From contig NZ_CP108055.1 in the NCBI RefSeq assembly GCF_036174265.1, positions 7,130,001-7,194,000 of the forward strand: 64,000 nucleotides of DNA. The letters run 5' to 3'. The position numbers and the translations under genes were made by a program. Of the stretch, positions 53,573 through 62,339 are shown piece by piece; position 1 is the first letter of the stretch; every line of letters starts with the position of its first letter. The notes beneath the pieces were generated by a model. The model was given only the letters and a program-made list of their open reading frames with translations. It had not been told where the DNA came from and did no database searches. This stretch comes from Streptomyces sp. NBC_00285 (GTDB lineage Bacteria > Actinomycetota > Actinomycetes > Streptomycetales > Streptomycetaceae).

Positions 53573-53806
53573 ATGAGCATCGACTGGACCGCACTCGGCC
53601 AGGTCACCACGGTGAGCATCGGCGTCACCGTCGCCGTGGTCGTCGTCTTCGCCCTCGGCGTCCTCGGCCTCGCCCGTTTCGAGGGCGCGCGCGAGGATGG
53701 TGAGGGCACCTCCGCCGTCGGCGTCGCGCAGGCGGGCCTGTGCTTTCTCGCCTGCGCCGCGGTGGTGGTGTACGGCATTTATCTGATCGTGCCGCAGTTC
53801 CACTGA
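53573..53806 (+). CDS. Small two-helix membrane protein linked to Pit
   Basis: 77 residues with two hydrophobic helices (VTTVSIGVTVAVVVVFALGVLGLA and QAGLCFLACAAVVVYGIYLIV). AGGAGT precedes the ATG, 21 bp after the pit stop, so it belongs to the pit transcript. Similar small proteins follow pit genes in other actinobacteria, possibly as an accessory subunit; not proven. Confidence 0.7.
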   Translation: MSIDWTALGQVTTVSIGVTVAVVVVFALGVLGLARFEGAREDGEGTSAVGVAQAGLCFLACAAVVVYGIYLIVPQFH

Positions 53807-53864
53807 CGGGTAGCCGTAGGGACCGGTTGGCCTCCCGGCCGGCCCACCGACCCACGCACTGGCC

Positions 53865-53896
53865 GAGCCAGTGAGCCAGTGAGCCACTGAGCCGTT
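53865..53896. repeat. Four tandem 8-bp units (GAGCCAGT)
   Basis: GAGCCAGT, GAGCCAGT, GAGCCACT, GAGCCGTT, directly before the PPK2 start region. Confidence 0.7.
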
Positions 53897-53924
53897 GATC
53901 CACCGAGATGAGAGGGGAGCAAGG

Positions 53925-54797
53925 GTGACGCCCCTGCTGACCGACCTGAAGGTCGACTACACCGATCCCGACGACCCCGTGCTCATCCGCCCGGACGGGA
54001 GCCCGATCGACACCTGGCGGGAGAACTACCCGTACGCGCAGCGCATGGAGCGCAAGGAGTACGACTGGCACAAGCGGCTCCAGCAGATCGAGCTGCTGAA
54101 GCTGCAGAGCTGGATCAAGGAGACCGGGCGCCGGCTCGTCATCGTCTTCGAGGGACGGGACGCGGCCGGCAAGGGCGGCACCATCAAGCGCTTCACGGAG
54201 CACCTGAACCCCCGTGGCGCGCGCGTGGTGGCGCTGGAGAGGCCGACCGAGCGCGAGCGCGGGCAGTGGTACTTCCAGCGGTACGTCGAACACCTGCCGA
54301 CCGCGGGCGAGATCGTGCTGTTCGACCGGTCCTGGTACAACCGGGCCGGTGTGGAGCGGGTCATGGACTTCTGCACGGACGACGAGTACCGGCGCTTCAT
54401 GCGGCAGGCCCCGCTGTTCGAGCGGATGCTCGTCGACGACGGCGTGGACCTGCTGAAGTTCTGGTTCTCGGTCTCCCAGGGCGAGCAGCGCACCCGTTTC
54501 ACCATCCGCCAGATCGACCCCGTACGGCAGTGGAAGCTCAGCCCCATGGACCTCGCGTCCCTGGACCGCTGGGACGACTACACCGCCGCGAAGGTCGCCA
54601 TGTTCCGCGAGACGGACACCGACTTCGCTCCCTGGACGGTGGTCAAGAGCAACGACAAGAAGCGCGCCCGCGTGGAGGCCATGCGCAGCGTGCTGGCCCG
54701 CTTCGACTACTCCGACAAGGACGAGGAGGTCGTCGGCACCCCGGACCCGCGGGTCGTGGGCGCGGCGGCGGGGCTGCTGGAGGCGGGCGAGGACTAG
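53925..54797 (+). CDS. ppk2: Polyphosphate kinase 2
   Basis: 290 residues from the GTG at 53925 (AGAGGGGAG upstream). Single PPK2 domain: Walker A EGRDAAGKGGT (76-86) and the lid/Walker B region LFDRSWYNRAGVERV. Final part IRQIDPVRQWKLSPMDLAS is typical of family members. PPK2 uses polyphosphate to phosphorylate nucleotides, or the reverse. Nucleotide preference (class I, II or III) cannot be assigned confidently. It lies behind the Pit transporter, linking phosphate uptake to polyphosphate use. Confidence 0.92.
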   Translation: MTPLLTDLKVDYTDPDDPVLIRPDGSPIDTWRENYPYAQRMERKEYDWHKRLQQIELLKLQSWIKETGRRLVIVFEGRDAAGKGGTIKRFTEHLNPRGARVVALERPTERERGQWYFQRYVEHLPTAGEIVLFDRSWYNRAGVERVMDFCTDDEYRRFMRQAPLFERMLVDDGVDLLKFWFSVSQGEQRTRFTIRQIDPVRQWKLSPMDLASLDRWDDYTAAKVAMFRETDTDFAPWTVVKSNDKKRARVEAMRSVLARFDYSDKDEEVVGTPDPRVVGAAAGLLEAGED

Positions 54798-54853
54798 GGC
54801 CCTCGGCGGGACCGGTCGTGACAGGGCTCGAACGTGAGCTGATCCGGGACGGC

Positions 54854-54892
54854 GAAGGGGCCCGGCCGGTATGGAACCGGCCGGGCCCCTTC
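54854..54892. terminator. Very strong bidirectional hairpin between ppk2 and sodN
   Basis: 17-bp perfect stem GAAGGGGCCCGGCCGGT / ACCGGCCGGGCCCCTTC with a 5-nt loop. Lies between convergent stops at 54797 and 54953. Confidence 0.88.
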
Positions 54893-54952
54893 GGGTTCCC
54901 GTCGACCTGCGATGGTGCACCGATCGCGGGTCGGTGGAGGCTGACGCGGAGG

Positions 54953-55348
54953 TCAGGCCTTCTTGGTCTCCCAGAAGATCTTGTCGATCTGGGCGATGTA
55001 GTCCAGAGCCTTCTGACCGGTGGCCGGGTCCGTCGAGGCCTTGGCGGCCGAGAGGGCCTTGAGGGCGTCGTTGACCAGCTGGTGCAGCTCCGGGTACTTC
55101 TCGAAGTGCGGGGGCTTGAAGTAGTCGCTCCAGAGCACGGAAACGTGGTGCTTCGCGAGCTCGGCGCGCTGCTCCTTGATGACCGTGGCGCGAGCCTGGA
55201 AGTGCGGGTCGTCGTTGGCGGCCATCTTGTCCTGCACGGCCTTCACCGACTCCGCCTCGATGCGGGCCTGGGCCGGGTCGTACACACCGCAGGGCAGGTC
55301 GCAGTGTGCGCTGACCTTGACCTTGGGGGCAAACAGGCGGGAAAGCAT
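54953..55348 (-). CDS. sodN: Nickel-dependent superoxide dismutase
   Basis: 131 residues. A 14-residue leader is removed so that His15 becomes the N-terminus of the nickel hook H-C-D-L-P-C-G-V-Y-D-P; His1, Cys2 and Cys6 bind Ni. The remaining residues form the four-helix bundle of the hexamer. Detoxifies superoxide in the cytoplasm. The maturation protease gene sodX is divergent, 145 bp away, the conserved pairing in Streptomyces. SodN is known to depend on nickel supply. Confidence 0.97.
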   Translation of the reverse strand: MLSRLFAPKVKVSAHCDLPCGVYDPAQARIEAESVKAVQDKMAANDDPHFQARATVIKEQRAELAKHHVSVLWSDYFKPPHFEKYPELHQLVNDALKALSAAKASTDPATGQKALDYIAQIDKIFWETKKA

Positions 55349-55390
55349 GGAGCGTTCCTTCCTCGTGATCGTCTTCTCAGGTGCGACATT

Positions 55391-55403
55391 ACTCCCTGGG
55401 AGT
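55391..55403. promoter_or_regulatory. Palindrome in the sodN-sodX intergenic region
   Basis: ACTCCC, T, GGGAGT: perfect 6-1-6 inverted repeat 43 bp before the sodN start. Possible operator shared by the divergent genes. Confidence 0.4.
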
Positions 55404-55493
55404 GGCTAAATCGCGGGTGCCCCCATGGGCTTAGGACAAAAGTCCGGGGTCAGACTGGGACTGGTGGATGAACGGACCGGGGAGGTGCCGGGG

Positions 55494-55931
55494 ATGCCGG
55501 AGCTGTCGCAGGAGACCGAGCGGGGGCGGTCCTTGCTGTCCTTCGTGGGGGTGGCCGAGGTGACCGGGCCGTCGATGGTGCCCACGCTCCGGCACGGGGA
55601 CCAGCTCGTCGTGCACTGGGGCGCCAGGATCGGCGCCGGAGACATCGTGATCCTGCGGCATCCCTTCCAGCAGGACCTGCTCGTCGTCAAACGGGCGGTG
55701 GAGCGTCGCGAGGGCGGCTGGTGGGTGCTCGGGGACAACACGTTCGCGGGCGGCGACAGCACGGACTACGGCGTCGTACCGGAGGATCTCGTGCTCGGGA
55801 AGGCCCGGCTGCGGTACCGGCCGCTCCGGGCCGGTCAGCGCTCGCCGCTGTCCGCGGTGCGCTGGGCGCTGTCCGCTGTCCGGCCCGTCTTCCCCGACCG
55901 CTCGGCCTCCAGGCGCTTGCGGGCCCGGTAG
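55494..55931 (+). CDS. sodX: Nickel SOD maturation protease SodX (S26 signal-peptidase-like)
   Basis: 145 residues from the ATG at 55494 (GGGGAGG 8 bp upstream; the ATG 23 codons earlier is less likely). S26/LexA-like fold with nucleophile Ser27 (GPSMVPTL) and general-base Lys66 (VVKRAV), then GWWVLGDN. No membrane anchor. It removes the SodN leader to expose the nickel hook. Its last 97 bp lie antisense to the 3' end of the CGNR gene. Confidence 0.92.
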   Translation: MPELSQETERGRSLLSFVGVAEVTGPSMVPTLRHGDQLVVHWGARIGAGDIVILRHPFQQDLLVVKRAVERREGGWWVLGDNTFAGGDSTDYGVVPEDLVLGKARLRYRPLRAGQRSPLSAVRWALSAVRPVFPDRSASRRLRAR

Positions 55932-56464
55932 GCGGCCACGTTGGCGCGGGTGGCGCAGCGGTCGGAGCAGTAGCGCCGGGAGCGGTTGGTGGAGGTGTCG
56001 AGGTAGGCGTTGCGGCAGGGGGCCGCCTCGCACAGGCCCAGCCGGTCCACGCCGTACTCGGTGAGGTGGAAGGCCAGACCCATCGCGGCGATGGCCGCGT
56101 AACCGGCGGTGGCGTTGGACGGGTGGTCCGCCAGGTGCATGTGCCACAGTGGGCGGCCGTTGTCGTCGCGGAAGTCGTGCCCGGAGATCTGCGGGCTCAC
56201 CGGGAACTCCAGCAGCAGGGAGTTCAGCAGGTCCACGGCGAGCGTCTCGTCGTCGCCGTCCGCCGCCTCGAAGACCGAGCGCAGCCGTGCCCGGACCGAA
56301 CGGAACCGGGTGACGTCGGCGTCGGTGGCCCGGCGGGCCCCCGTGCCGTTGCCGCCGAACAGGTCGCGAACGGCCTCCACCGAGGTCAGGGAGTCCTTGC
56401 CCCGGGCCGGGTCCTCGCTGTTGACGAGACGGACGGCGTAATCCGAGTAATAGGCCAGTTCCAC
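55835..56464 (-). CDS. CGNR zinc-finger / ABATE-domain regulator
   Basis: 209 residues. N-terminal stress-induced ABATE-like domain (about 1-145) and a C-terminal CGNR-type zinc finger (LCEAAPCRNAYLDTSTNRSRRYCSDRCATR), four cysteines. The family motif reads C-R-N-A-Y here. Likely a DNA-binding regulator of unknown genes. The last 25 residues repeat R-T-A-D-S and lie in the segment antisense to sodX. Confidence 0.82.
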   Translation of the reverse strand: MELAYYSDYAVRLVNSEDPARGKDSLTSVEAVRDLFGGNGTGARRATDADVTRFRSVRARLRSVFEAADGDDETLAVDLLNSLLLEFPVSPQISGHDFRDDNGRPLWHMHLADHPSNATAGYAAIAAMGLAFHLTEYGVDRLGLCEAAPCRNAYLDTSTNRSRRYCSDRCATRANVAAYRARKRLEAERSGKTGRTADSAQRTADSGER

Positions 56465-56562
56465 TTGTAGTCCTTACGGAGGCGTTCTATCGTCGTCGTG
56501 CGGTCGGGTAACAGCTGATCGTGCTTCCAGGGTATTACGACTGCGACTGGACAGGGGCTCCC

Positions 56563-57321
56563 ATGACGGCCGAACTCACTACCGACTGGAAGGCCTGGCA
56601 GAAGAGCTGGGACCGGCAGCAAGAGGTGTACATGCCGGACCGCGAGGACCGGTTCCGGATCATGCTGGACATGGTCGAGGCACTCGTCGGGCCCCGGCCG
56701 CGCGTGCTCGACCTCGCCTGCGGCACGGGAAGTGTCACGGCCAGGTTGCTCGCCCGGTTCCCGGAGGCCACCAGCACCGGCGTCGACCTCGACCCCGCGC
56801 TCCTCGCGATCGCCGAGGGCACCTTCGCGGGCGACGCGCGGGTCTCCTTCGTGACCGCCGACCTCAAGGACCCGGACTGGCCCGCGAAACTGCCGTACGA
56901 CGCCTACGACGCCGTCCTGACCGCCACGGCCCTGCACTGGCTGCACAGCGAACCCCTCGCGGCCCTCTACGGCCGGATCGCGGAACTCGTCCGCGACGGC
57001 GGTGTCTTCATGAACGCGGACCACATGATCGACGAAGCCACGCCCCGGATCAACGCGGCGGAACGTGCCCACCGCCACGCCCACATGGATCAGGCCACGC
57101 GGGACGGCGCCCTCGACTGGGCCGAATGGTGGCAGCTCGCCGCGGAGGACCCGGTCCTCGCCGCGCCGACGGCCAGGCGCTTCGAGATCTACGGCGAACA
57201 CGCCGACGGGGACATGCCGTCCGCCGCGTGGCACGCACGCGTGCTGCGCGAGAAGGGCTTCGGGGAGGCCCGGCCGGTGTGGTGCTCACCCTCGGACACG
57301 CTGCTGCTCGCCCTCAAGTAG
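56563..57321 (+). CDS. Class I SAM-dependent methyltransferase
   Basis: 252 residues from the ATG at 56563. Rossmann-type methyltransferase: motif I VLDLACGTGSVT (about 48-59), acidic end of strand 2 GVDLDP, motif II-like VSFVTADLKD and VLTATALHWL. The tail is short. Substrate unknown; stand-alone gene divergent from the CGNR gene, followed by a strong terminator. Confidence 0.85.
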   Translation: MTAELTTDWKAWQKSWDRQQEVYMPDREDRFRIMLDMVEALVGPRPRVLDLACGTGSVTARLLARFPEATSTGVDLDPALLAIAEGTFAGDARVSFVTADLKDPDWPAKLPYDAYDAVLTATALHWLHSEPLAALYGRIAELVRDGGVFMNADHMIDEATPRINAAERAHRHAHMDQATRDGALDWAEWWQLAAEDPVLAAPTARRFEIYGEHADGDMPSAAWHARVLREKGFGEARPVWCSPSDTLLLALK

Positions 57322-57333
57322 ACGCCCACGCGA

Positions 57334-57366
57334 AAGGGGCGGTACGGGAATCCCGTACCGCCCCTT
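57334..57366. terminator. Strong bidirectional hairpin, methyltransferase / ABC ATPase
   Basis: 15-bp perfect stem AAGGGGCGGTACGGG / CCCGTACCGCCCCTT, 3-nt loop, between convergent stops at 57321 and 57380. Confidence 0.88.
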
Positions 57367-57379
57367 CGACGTCGTACCG

Positions 57380-58141
57380 CTACAGCACCTTCGACAGGAA
57401 CGCCTGCGTGCGTTCGTGCTGGGGGTTGGCCAGGACCTCGCGGGGGTCGCCGGACTCGACGACCACGCCGCCGTCCATGAAGACCAGGCTGTCGCCGACC
57501 TCGCGGGCGAAGCCCATCTCGTGGGTGACGACGACCATCGTCATACCGGACTCGGCGAGGTCGCGCATGACGTCGAGGACATCACCGACCAGCTCCGGGT
57601 CGAGGGCCGAGGTCGGCTCGTCGAAGAGCATCAGCTTCGGGTCCATCGCCAGGGCCCGGGCGATCGCCACCCGCTGCTGCTGGCCGCCGGAGAGCTGCGC
57701 GGGGTAGGTGCCCGCCTTGTCGGCCAGGCCGACCTTCTCCAGCAGCTCCTGCGCACGCTCCCGGGCCTGGGTCCGGCTCGTGCCCTTGACCTGGACGGGC
57801 GCCTCCATGACGTTCTCGACGGCCGTCATGTGCGGGAACAGGTTGAACCGCTGGAACACCATGCCGATGTCACGGCGCTGGAGAGCGACCTCGCTGTCCT
57901 TCAGCTCGTGCAGCTTGTCGCCCTTCTGGCGGTAGCCGACCAGCTCGCCGTCGACGTACAGCCGCCCGGCGTTGATCTTCTCCAGGTGGTTGATGCAGCG
58001 CAGGAACGTCGACTTGCCGGAGCCCGACGGGCCGATGAGGCAGAAGACCTCACCCTGCTTCACTTCCAGGTCGATGCCCTTGAGGACCTCGACCAGACCG
58101 TAGGACTTGTGGACACCTTCGGCCTTCACCATGGCGGTCAT
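57380..58141 (-). CDS. Polar amino-acid ABC transporter, ATPase
   Basis: 253 residues. ABC ATPase of the GlnQ/HisP type: Walker [10 protein letters not shown], signature LSGGQQQR, Walker [14 protein letters not shown] loop [10 protein letters not shown]. An insert ([19 protein letters not shown]) before the Q loop is typical of polar amino-acid importers. The start overlaps the permease stop (ATGA). Last gene of a three-gene import operon. Confidence 0.94.
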   Translation of the reverse strand: MTAMVKAEGVHKSYGLVEVLKGIDLEVKQGEVFCLIGPSGSGKSTFLRCINHLEKINAGRLYVDGELVGYRQKGDKLHELKDSEVALQRRDIGMVFQRFNLFPHMTAVENVMEAPVQVKGTSRTQARERAQELLEKVGLADKAGTYPAQLSGGQQQRVAIARALAMDPKLMLFDEPTSALDPELVGDVLDVMRDLAESGMTMVVVTHEMGFAREVGDSLVFMDGGVVVESGDPREVLANPQHERTQAFLSKVL

Positions 58142-59076
58142 GCCCCGCCCCTTTCACTGCTGAACGCCATCAGGTTGACCTTGATCCGCTGCCACGGCGT
58201 CGGCGGCAGGTTCCGCGACGAGCCGCGCGCGAAACGACGCTCCAGGTAGTACTGGAAGACGCTGAACACGCTGGTCATGACCAGGTACCAGATGGAGGCC
58301 ACGAACAGCATCTCCATCACCGCGTAACTGGTCGAGCCGATCGTCGAGGTGGCGCGCAGCAGTTCGTTGTACGTCACCGCGTACACCAGTGACGAGGTCT
58401 TCAGCATGTTGATGAACTCGTTGCCCGTCGGCGGCACGATCACCCGCATCGCCTGCGGGATCACGATCCGGCGCAGCGTCTTGGCATGGCTCATGCCGAG
58501 CGCGTGCGAGGCCTCCGTCTGGCCCTCGTCCACGGCCAGCAGGCCGGCGCGGCAGATCTCCGCCATGTACGCCGCCTCGTTGAGGCCGAGGCCCAGCAGC
58601 GCGCACATGAACGGGGTCATGACGTCCGTCATCTCGTCCTTGTAGATCGGACCGAGATTGAGGAGCGGGAAGATCAGCGCCAGGTTGAACCAGAGCAGGA
58701 GCTGGACGTAGACCGGCGTCCCGCGGAAGAACCAGATGTAGGCCCAGGCCACCCAACTGGTCACCGGGTTCTTCGACTGCCGCATCACGGCGAGCACGAT
58801 GCCCAGGACCACGCCCAGGATCATCGACAGGACGCTGATCAGCAGGGTGCGGCCGGCACCCGCGAGGACCGTGGAGTCGAACAGCTTGTCGCCGACCGCG
58901 CTCCACTGGATCTTCTCGGCGGTGGCGAACGCGTTGACCAGCAGCGCCACCAGCGCCAGCACGACGACGGCGCTGACGTACCGGCCGTAGTGGCGTACGG
59001 GAATGGCCTTGATCGCCTCGGGGGCGATGGGCGTCCCTGGCGTGTCCGCCGGTTCCTTGTCGATCTTGTCAGTCAC
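58138..59076 (-). CDS. Polar amino-acid ABC transporter, permease
   Basis: 312 residues, GTG start. HisM/GlnP-type permease with about five helices after a 40-residue cytoplasmic N-terminus. EAA-like motif [37 protein letters not shown] is the family signature. A single permease gene suggests a homodimer. The ATPase gene overlaps its stop; the binding protein lies upstream with a 29-bp gap. Confidence 0.93.
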   Translation of the reverse strand: MTDKIDKEPADTPGTPIAPEAIKAIPVRHYGRYVSAVVVLALVALLVNAFATAEKIQWSAVGDKLFDSTVLAGAGRTLLISVLSMILGVVLGIVLAVMRQSKNPVTSWVAWAYIWFFRGTPVYVQLLLWFNLALIFPLLNLGPIYKDEMTDVMTPFMCALLGLGLNEAAYMAEICRAGLLAVDEGQTEASHALGMSHAKTLRRIVIPQAMRVIVPPTGNEFINMLKTSSLVYAVTYNELLRATSTIGSTSYAVMEMLFVASIWYLVMTSVFSVFQYYLERRFARGSSRNLPPTPWQRIKVNLMAFSSERGGA

Positions 59077-59105
59077 AGTGACTGCCCTTCAGTGGTGCGG
59101 GTCCG

Positions 59106-60056
59106 TCACTTGCCGCCGTTGACGGCGGCCTTGTCGATGGCGCCGGTCTGGGCGCCCCACTTCGCCAGGATCTTCTTGTACGAGCCGTCCTCGATGATGG
59201 CGTTCACGGCTGCCTCCAGGGCGCTCGTGAGCTCCTTGTTCTCCTTGTTCACGGCGAGCCCGAAGGGACCTGCGTCGACCTGCTCGCCGACCACCTCGAA
59301 GGCGTTGCCGCCGTCGGCCTTGCGGGCGATGTCGACGGCGACCGGGTAGTCGTTGACGCCCGCGACGGCGCCGCCGGACTTCACCCGGGTCTGCGCCTCG
59401 GTGTCGTTGTCGAAGGACTCGATGGTCAGCTTCTTCTTACCGCCGTCGGTGCACTTCTTGGACTGGTCCTTCAGCATCTGCTCGTACGTCGTACCGGTCT
59501 GCACGGCGACCGTCTGGCCGCACAGGTCGTCGACCGAGCTGATCTTCTTCGGGTTGCCCTTCTGGACGTAGATGGCGGTGCCGGCCGTGAAGTAGTCGAC
59601 GAAGTCGACACCCGGGCCGAGCTTCTTGCCCTTGTCGTCCAGGCCCTCCTGGCGTGCCTTGGTGTCCGTGATGGAGGACATGGCCACGTCGTACCGGCCG
59701 GAGTTCAGAGAGCTGATCAGGCCGTCGAACGAGCCGGAGGTGAACTTGAACTCCACGCCCAGCTGCTTGCCCAGCGCGGCCGCGATGTCGGGGTCGACAC
59801 CGACGATCTTGCCGCCCTCCTGGTATTCCATGGGGGCGTACTCGGCGTTGGTGCCGACCTTGATGACGCCGGCCTTCTGGATCTTCGCGGGCAGCTTGCC
59901 GAACAGTGGCGCGCTGTTGGACGACTCATCGGAGCTGCCGCTGCCGGTCTGGTCACCGCACCCGGTGAGAATCAGGGCGCCTGCGACCGCGATCGCACCT
60001 ACCGCTGCTGTCCTGGAGCGCGCGACGGTCGTACGACGGGTGGAGCTTGCGGTCAT
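59106..60056 (-). CDS. Polar amino-acid-binding lipoprotein
   Basis: 316 residues; GGAGGAA precedes the ATG. Signal peptide with lipobox LILTGC. Family 3 solute-binding protein: GVIKVGTNAEYAPMEYQEGGKIVGVDPDIAAALGK, SVDDLCGQTVAVQTGTTYEQMLK. It delivers an amino acid (glutamate-type ligands are common) to the permease. First gene of the operon. A TTGACA lies on the minus strand at 60268-60273, about 215 bp upstream, as a possible -35. Confidence 0.93.
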   Translation of the reverse strand: MTASSTRRTTVARSRTAAVGAIAVAGALILTGCGDQTGSGSSDESSNSAPLFGKLPAKIQKAGVIKVGTNAEYAPMEYQEGGKIVGVDPDIAAALGKQLGVEFKFTSGSFDGLISSLNSGRYDVAMSSITDTKARQEGLDDKGKKLGPGVDFVDYFTAGTAIYVQKGNPKKISSVDDLCGQTVAVQTGTTYEQMLKDQSKKCTDGGKKKLTIESFDNDTEAQTRVKSGGAVAGVNDYPVAVDIARKADGGNAFEVVGEQVDAGPFGLAVNKENKELTSALEAAVNAIIEDGSYKKILAKWGAQTGAIDKAAVNGGK

Positions 60057-60747
60057 GGTGGGTTCCTCCGGCGGATGGATGGACTTGCCGATGGGCGGGA
60101 CGGCTGCCGACGGGACCGGCGGCTGCCACGGAACTTCGGCTGTGCCTCAGGCGGTGAGGTGGCGCCTTGGTTCCGTAGGTCGACGAGAGCACACGCCTTC
60201 GAGTGTCGCGACCTCATGTGATTACGGCATCTTGCCATTCGGACTGGACCATTCTGGGCGACGGTCATGTCAAAATCGGATAACGGGTGACCCCCGAACC
60301 GCACCATGTCCGTACATCACGACCGGACCATCTGCGGGAATCTGGCATTCCGGCCGGAAGATCTTCGGCGCGATCCGTGGCGCGGGCGCATGGACCGAGG
60401 TCGGCGCGCGGTGACCTGAGCGCCCGCTCGGCGGTCGTCAAGGGCTCTCGACGGCCTGGCCGGATCGCGCCCCATGATTCATCTCACCGCGCTCCGATGA
60501 TCGATGATCGATTTGCGCTGAGGCGTGTGACCTTGGACGTATTGGACTCGTCCTCGGCGCCGGTCGTCCGGTAAGAAGGTTCTTTACACCCCTCATCCGG
60601 GGCTCAGGGCGCGTGTGCGGCGCGCCCGTCGCGCAGCGGCTCGTACGTATCCGTAGGTGTCCACGACCAGGGCCGTGCGCGGTGCCCGCCCGTTCCTCAC
60701 CAGGAGCGGTCACCCTCAAACCATGAAGACCTAAGGGGTAAGACAAA
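60057..60747. other. 691-bp gap between the ABC operon and malic enzyme
   Basis: Short open frames exist on both strands (for example 60287-60574 plus) but have no ribosome-binding site or recognisable product. The stretch 60190-60300 is AT-richer and should hold the ABC operon promoter. The malic enzyme ribosome-binding site AAGGGG is at 60733-60738. No strong hairpin or repeat noted. Confidence 0.5.
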
Positions 60748-61971
60748 GTGGCAGCGGAGATCGTCAATCCTCGCAGCGACAGCGATACGGGCCAGGACGG
60801 CGGGGCGGAGCCCCTCGATACCTTCGACCCCGCGTTCGCGCTGCACCGCGGCGGCAAGATGGCCGTGCAGGCCACCGTGCCGATCCGCGACAGGGACGAC
60901 CTGTCCCTCGCGTACACGCCCGGCGTGGCGAAGGTGTGCAGCGCCATCGCCGAGCAGCCGGACCTCGTCCACGACTACACGTGGAAGTCGTCGGTCGTCG
61001 CCGTCGTGACGGACGGTACGGCCGTGCTGGGACTCGGTGACATCGGGCCCGAGGCCTCCCTCCCGGTGATGGAGGGCAAGGCGATCCTGTTCAAGCAGTT
61101 CGGCGGCGTGGACGCGGTTCCGCTCGCCCTGGCCTGCACGGACGTCGACGAGATCATCGAGACCGTGGTGCGGCTCGCCCCGTCCTTCGGCGGCATCAAC
61201 CTCGAGGACATCTCGGCCCCGCGCTGCTTCGAGATCGAGCGCCGGCTCCAGGAGCGGCTCGACATCCCCGTCTTCCACGACGACCAGCACGGCACCGCGG
61301 TCGTGACGCTCGCGGCCCTGCGGAACGCCGCGCGGCTGAGCGGGCGGGGCATCGGGGACCTGCGTGCGGTGATCTCCGGCGCGGGTGCGGCCGGGGTCGC
61401 CATCGCCAAGATGCTCGTCGAGGCGGGCATCGGGGACGTCGCCGTCGCCGACCGGCGCGGTGTCGTGTCCGGCGACCGGGACGACCTCACGTCCGTGAAG
61501 CGGGAGGTCGCCGGGTTCACCAACAAGGCCGGCCTGTCCGGGTCGCTGGAGGACGCACTGGCCGGCGCCGACGTCTTCATCGGCGTGTCCGGCGGTACGG
61601 TCCCGGAGGCGGCCGTCGCCTCCATGGCCGAGGGTGCCTTCGTGTTCGCGATGGCCAACCCGGATCCCGAGGTGCACCCGGATGTCGCGCGCAAGTACGC
61701 GGCCGTGGTGGCCACCGGGCGGTCCGACTTCCCGAACCAGATCAACAACGTGCTGGCGTTTCCGGGGATCTTCGCCGGGGCCCTTCAGGTGCGGGCCTCG
61801 CGGATCACGGAGGGCATGAAGATCGCGGCGGCGGAGGCGCTGGCTTCGGTGGTCGGTGACGATCTCGCCGCCGATTACGTGATTCCGTCGCCGTTCGACG
61901 AGCGGGTTGCTCCGGCGGTCACTGCGGCGGTTGCTGCGGCGGCTCGTGCGGAGGGTGTCGCTCGGCGCTGA
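60748..61971 (+). CDS. Malic enzyme (NAD(P)-dependent), short bacterial form
   Basis: 407 residues from a GTG, 9 bp after AAGGGG. It oxidatively decarboxylates malate to pyruvate. Malic N domain with LAYTPGVAKVCSAI (catalytic Tyr) and KAILFKQFGGVDAVPLAL (catalytic Lys); metal site EDISAPRCFEIE and FHDDQHGTAVV; NAD(P) fold SGAGAAGVAIAKML. It lacks the C-terminal phosphotransacetylase domain of MaeB. I recall S. coelicolor SCO5261 as the NADP-dependent enzyme; cofactor preference here is unverified. Confidence 0.94.
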   Translation: MAAEIVNPRSDSDTGQDGGAEPLDTFDPAFALHRGGKMAVQATVPIRDRDDLSLAYTPGVAKVCSAIAEQPDLVHDYTWKSSVVAVVTDGTAVLGLGDIGPEASLPVMEGKAILFKQFGGVDAVPLALACTDVDEIIETVVRLAPSFGGINLEDISAPRCFEIERRLQERLDIPVFHDDQHGTAVVTLAALRNAARLSGRGIGDLRAVISGAGAAGVAIAKMLVEAGIGDVAVADRRGVVSGDRDDLTSVKREVAGFTNKAGLSGSLEDALAGADVFIGVSGGTVPEAAVASMAEGAFVFAMANPDPEVHPDVARKYAAVVATGRSDFPNQINNVLAFPGIFAGALQVRASRITEGMKIAAAEALASVVGDDLAADYVIPSPFDERVAPAVTAAVAAAARAEGVARR

Positions 61972-62339
61972 GCATGATCGTTTCGCCGAGGTGGTCTCGT
62001 CCGGGGGTTCCGGGCGGGTGCCTCCGGCGGTTCGCGGGGTTCGGTTGTCGGGTGTCTGCGGGTTGGTGGGGGCGGGCGTTTTTCGCGCAGTTCCCCGCGC
62101 CCCTTTGCGCCTGCGGCGATCCGCTGCGGGTGCGGTGGGTGGGTCGGGGCCGGGGTGGGGGGTGGGTGGGTTACCCACTGTTGTTAGGGGCGCGCGGAAC
62201 TGCGCGACCCGTCCCCACCAGGCTGCTGACGTACGGCAGCCTCACCCGGCACCCCTATGGGCGCCCTGATCCGCAACAGGGCGTGTGTCACAACGCGTTC
62301 CTGTTCCACGCGTTGGCCGCGGACCCTATCGTCAAGGTC
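61972..62339. other. Gap with G-rich tract and long inverted repeat
   Basis: 368 bp. The central part (62130-62172) is a G/T-rich run (GGTGGGTGGGTCGGGG...). It is enclosed by 22-bp arms (62083-62104 and 62186-62207) that match the common Streptomyces element related to AGGGGCGCGGGGAACTGCGC. A possible -10 (TATCGT, 62327-62332) sits just before the downstream start. No gene seen. Confidence 0.6.
62083..62207. repeat. Long inverted repeat, Streptomyces dispersed element
   Basis: Arms 62083-62104 and 62186-62207 pair over 22 bp with one mismatch, separated by 81 bp that include a G-rich stretch. Possible terminator or nucleoid/REP-type element after malic enzyme. Confidence 0.75.

Noticed and set aside
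60287..60574. Possible 95-residue gene in the malic enzyme upstream gap
   Set aside because: No ribosome-binding site, no hydrophobic or conserved pattern, Arg/Ser-rich noise.
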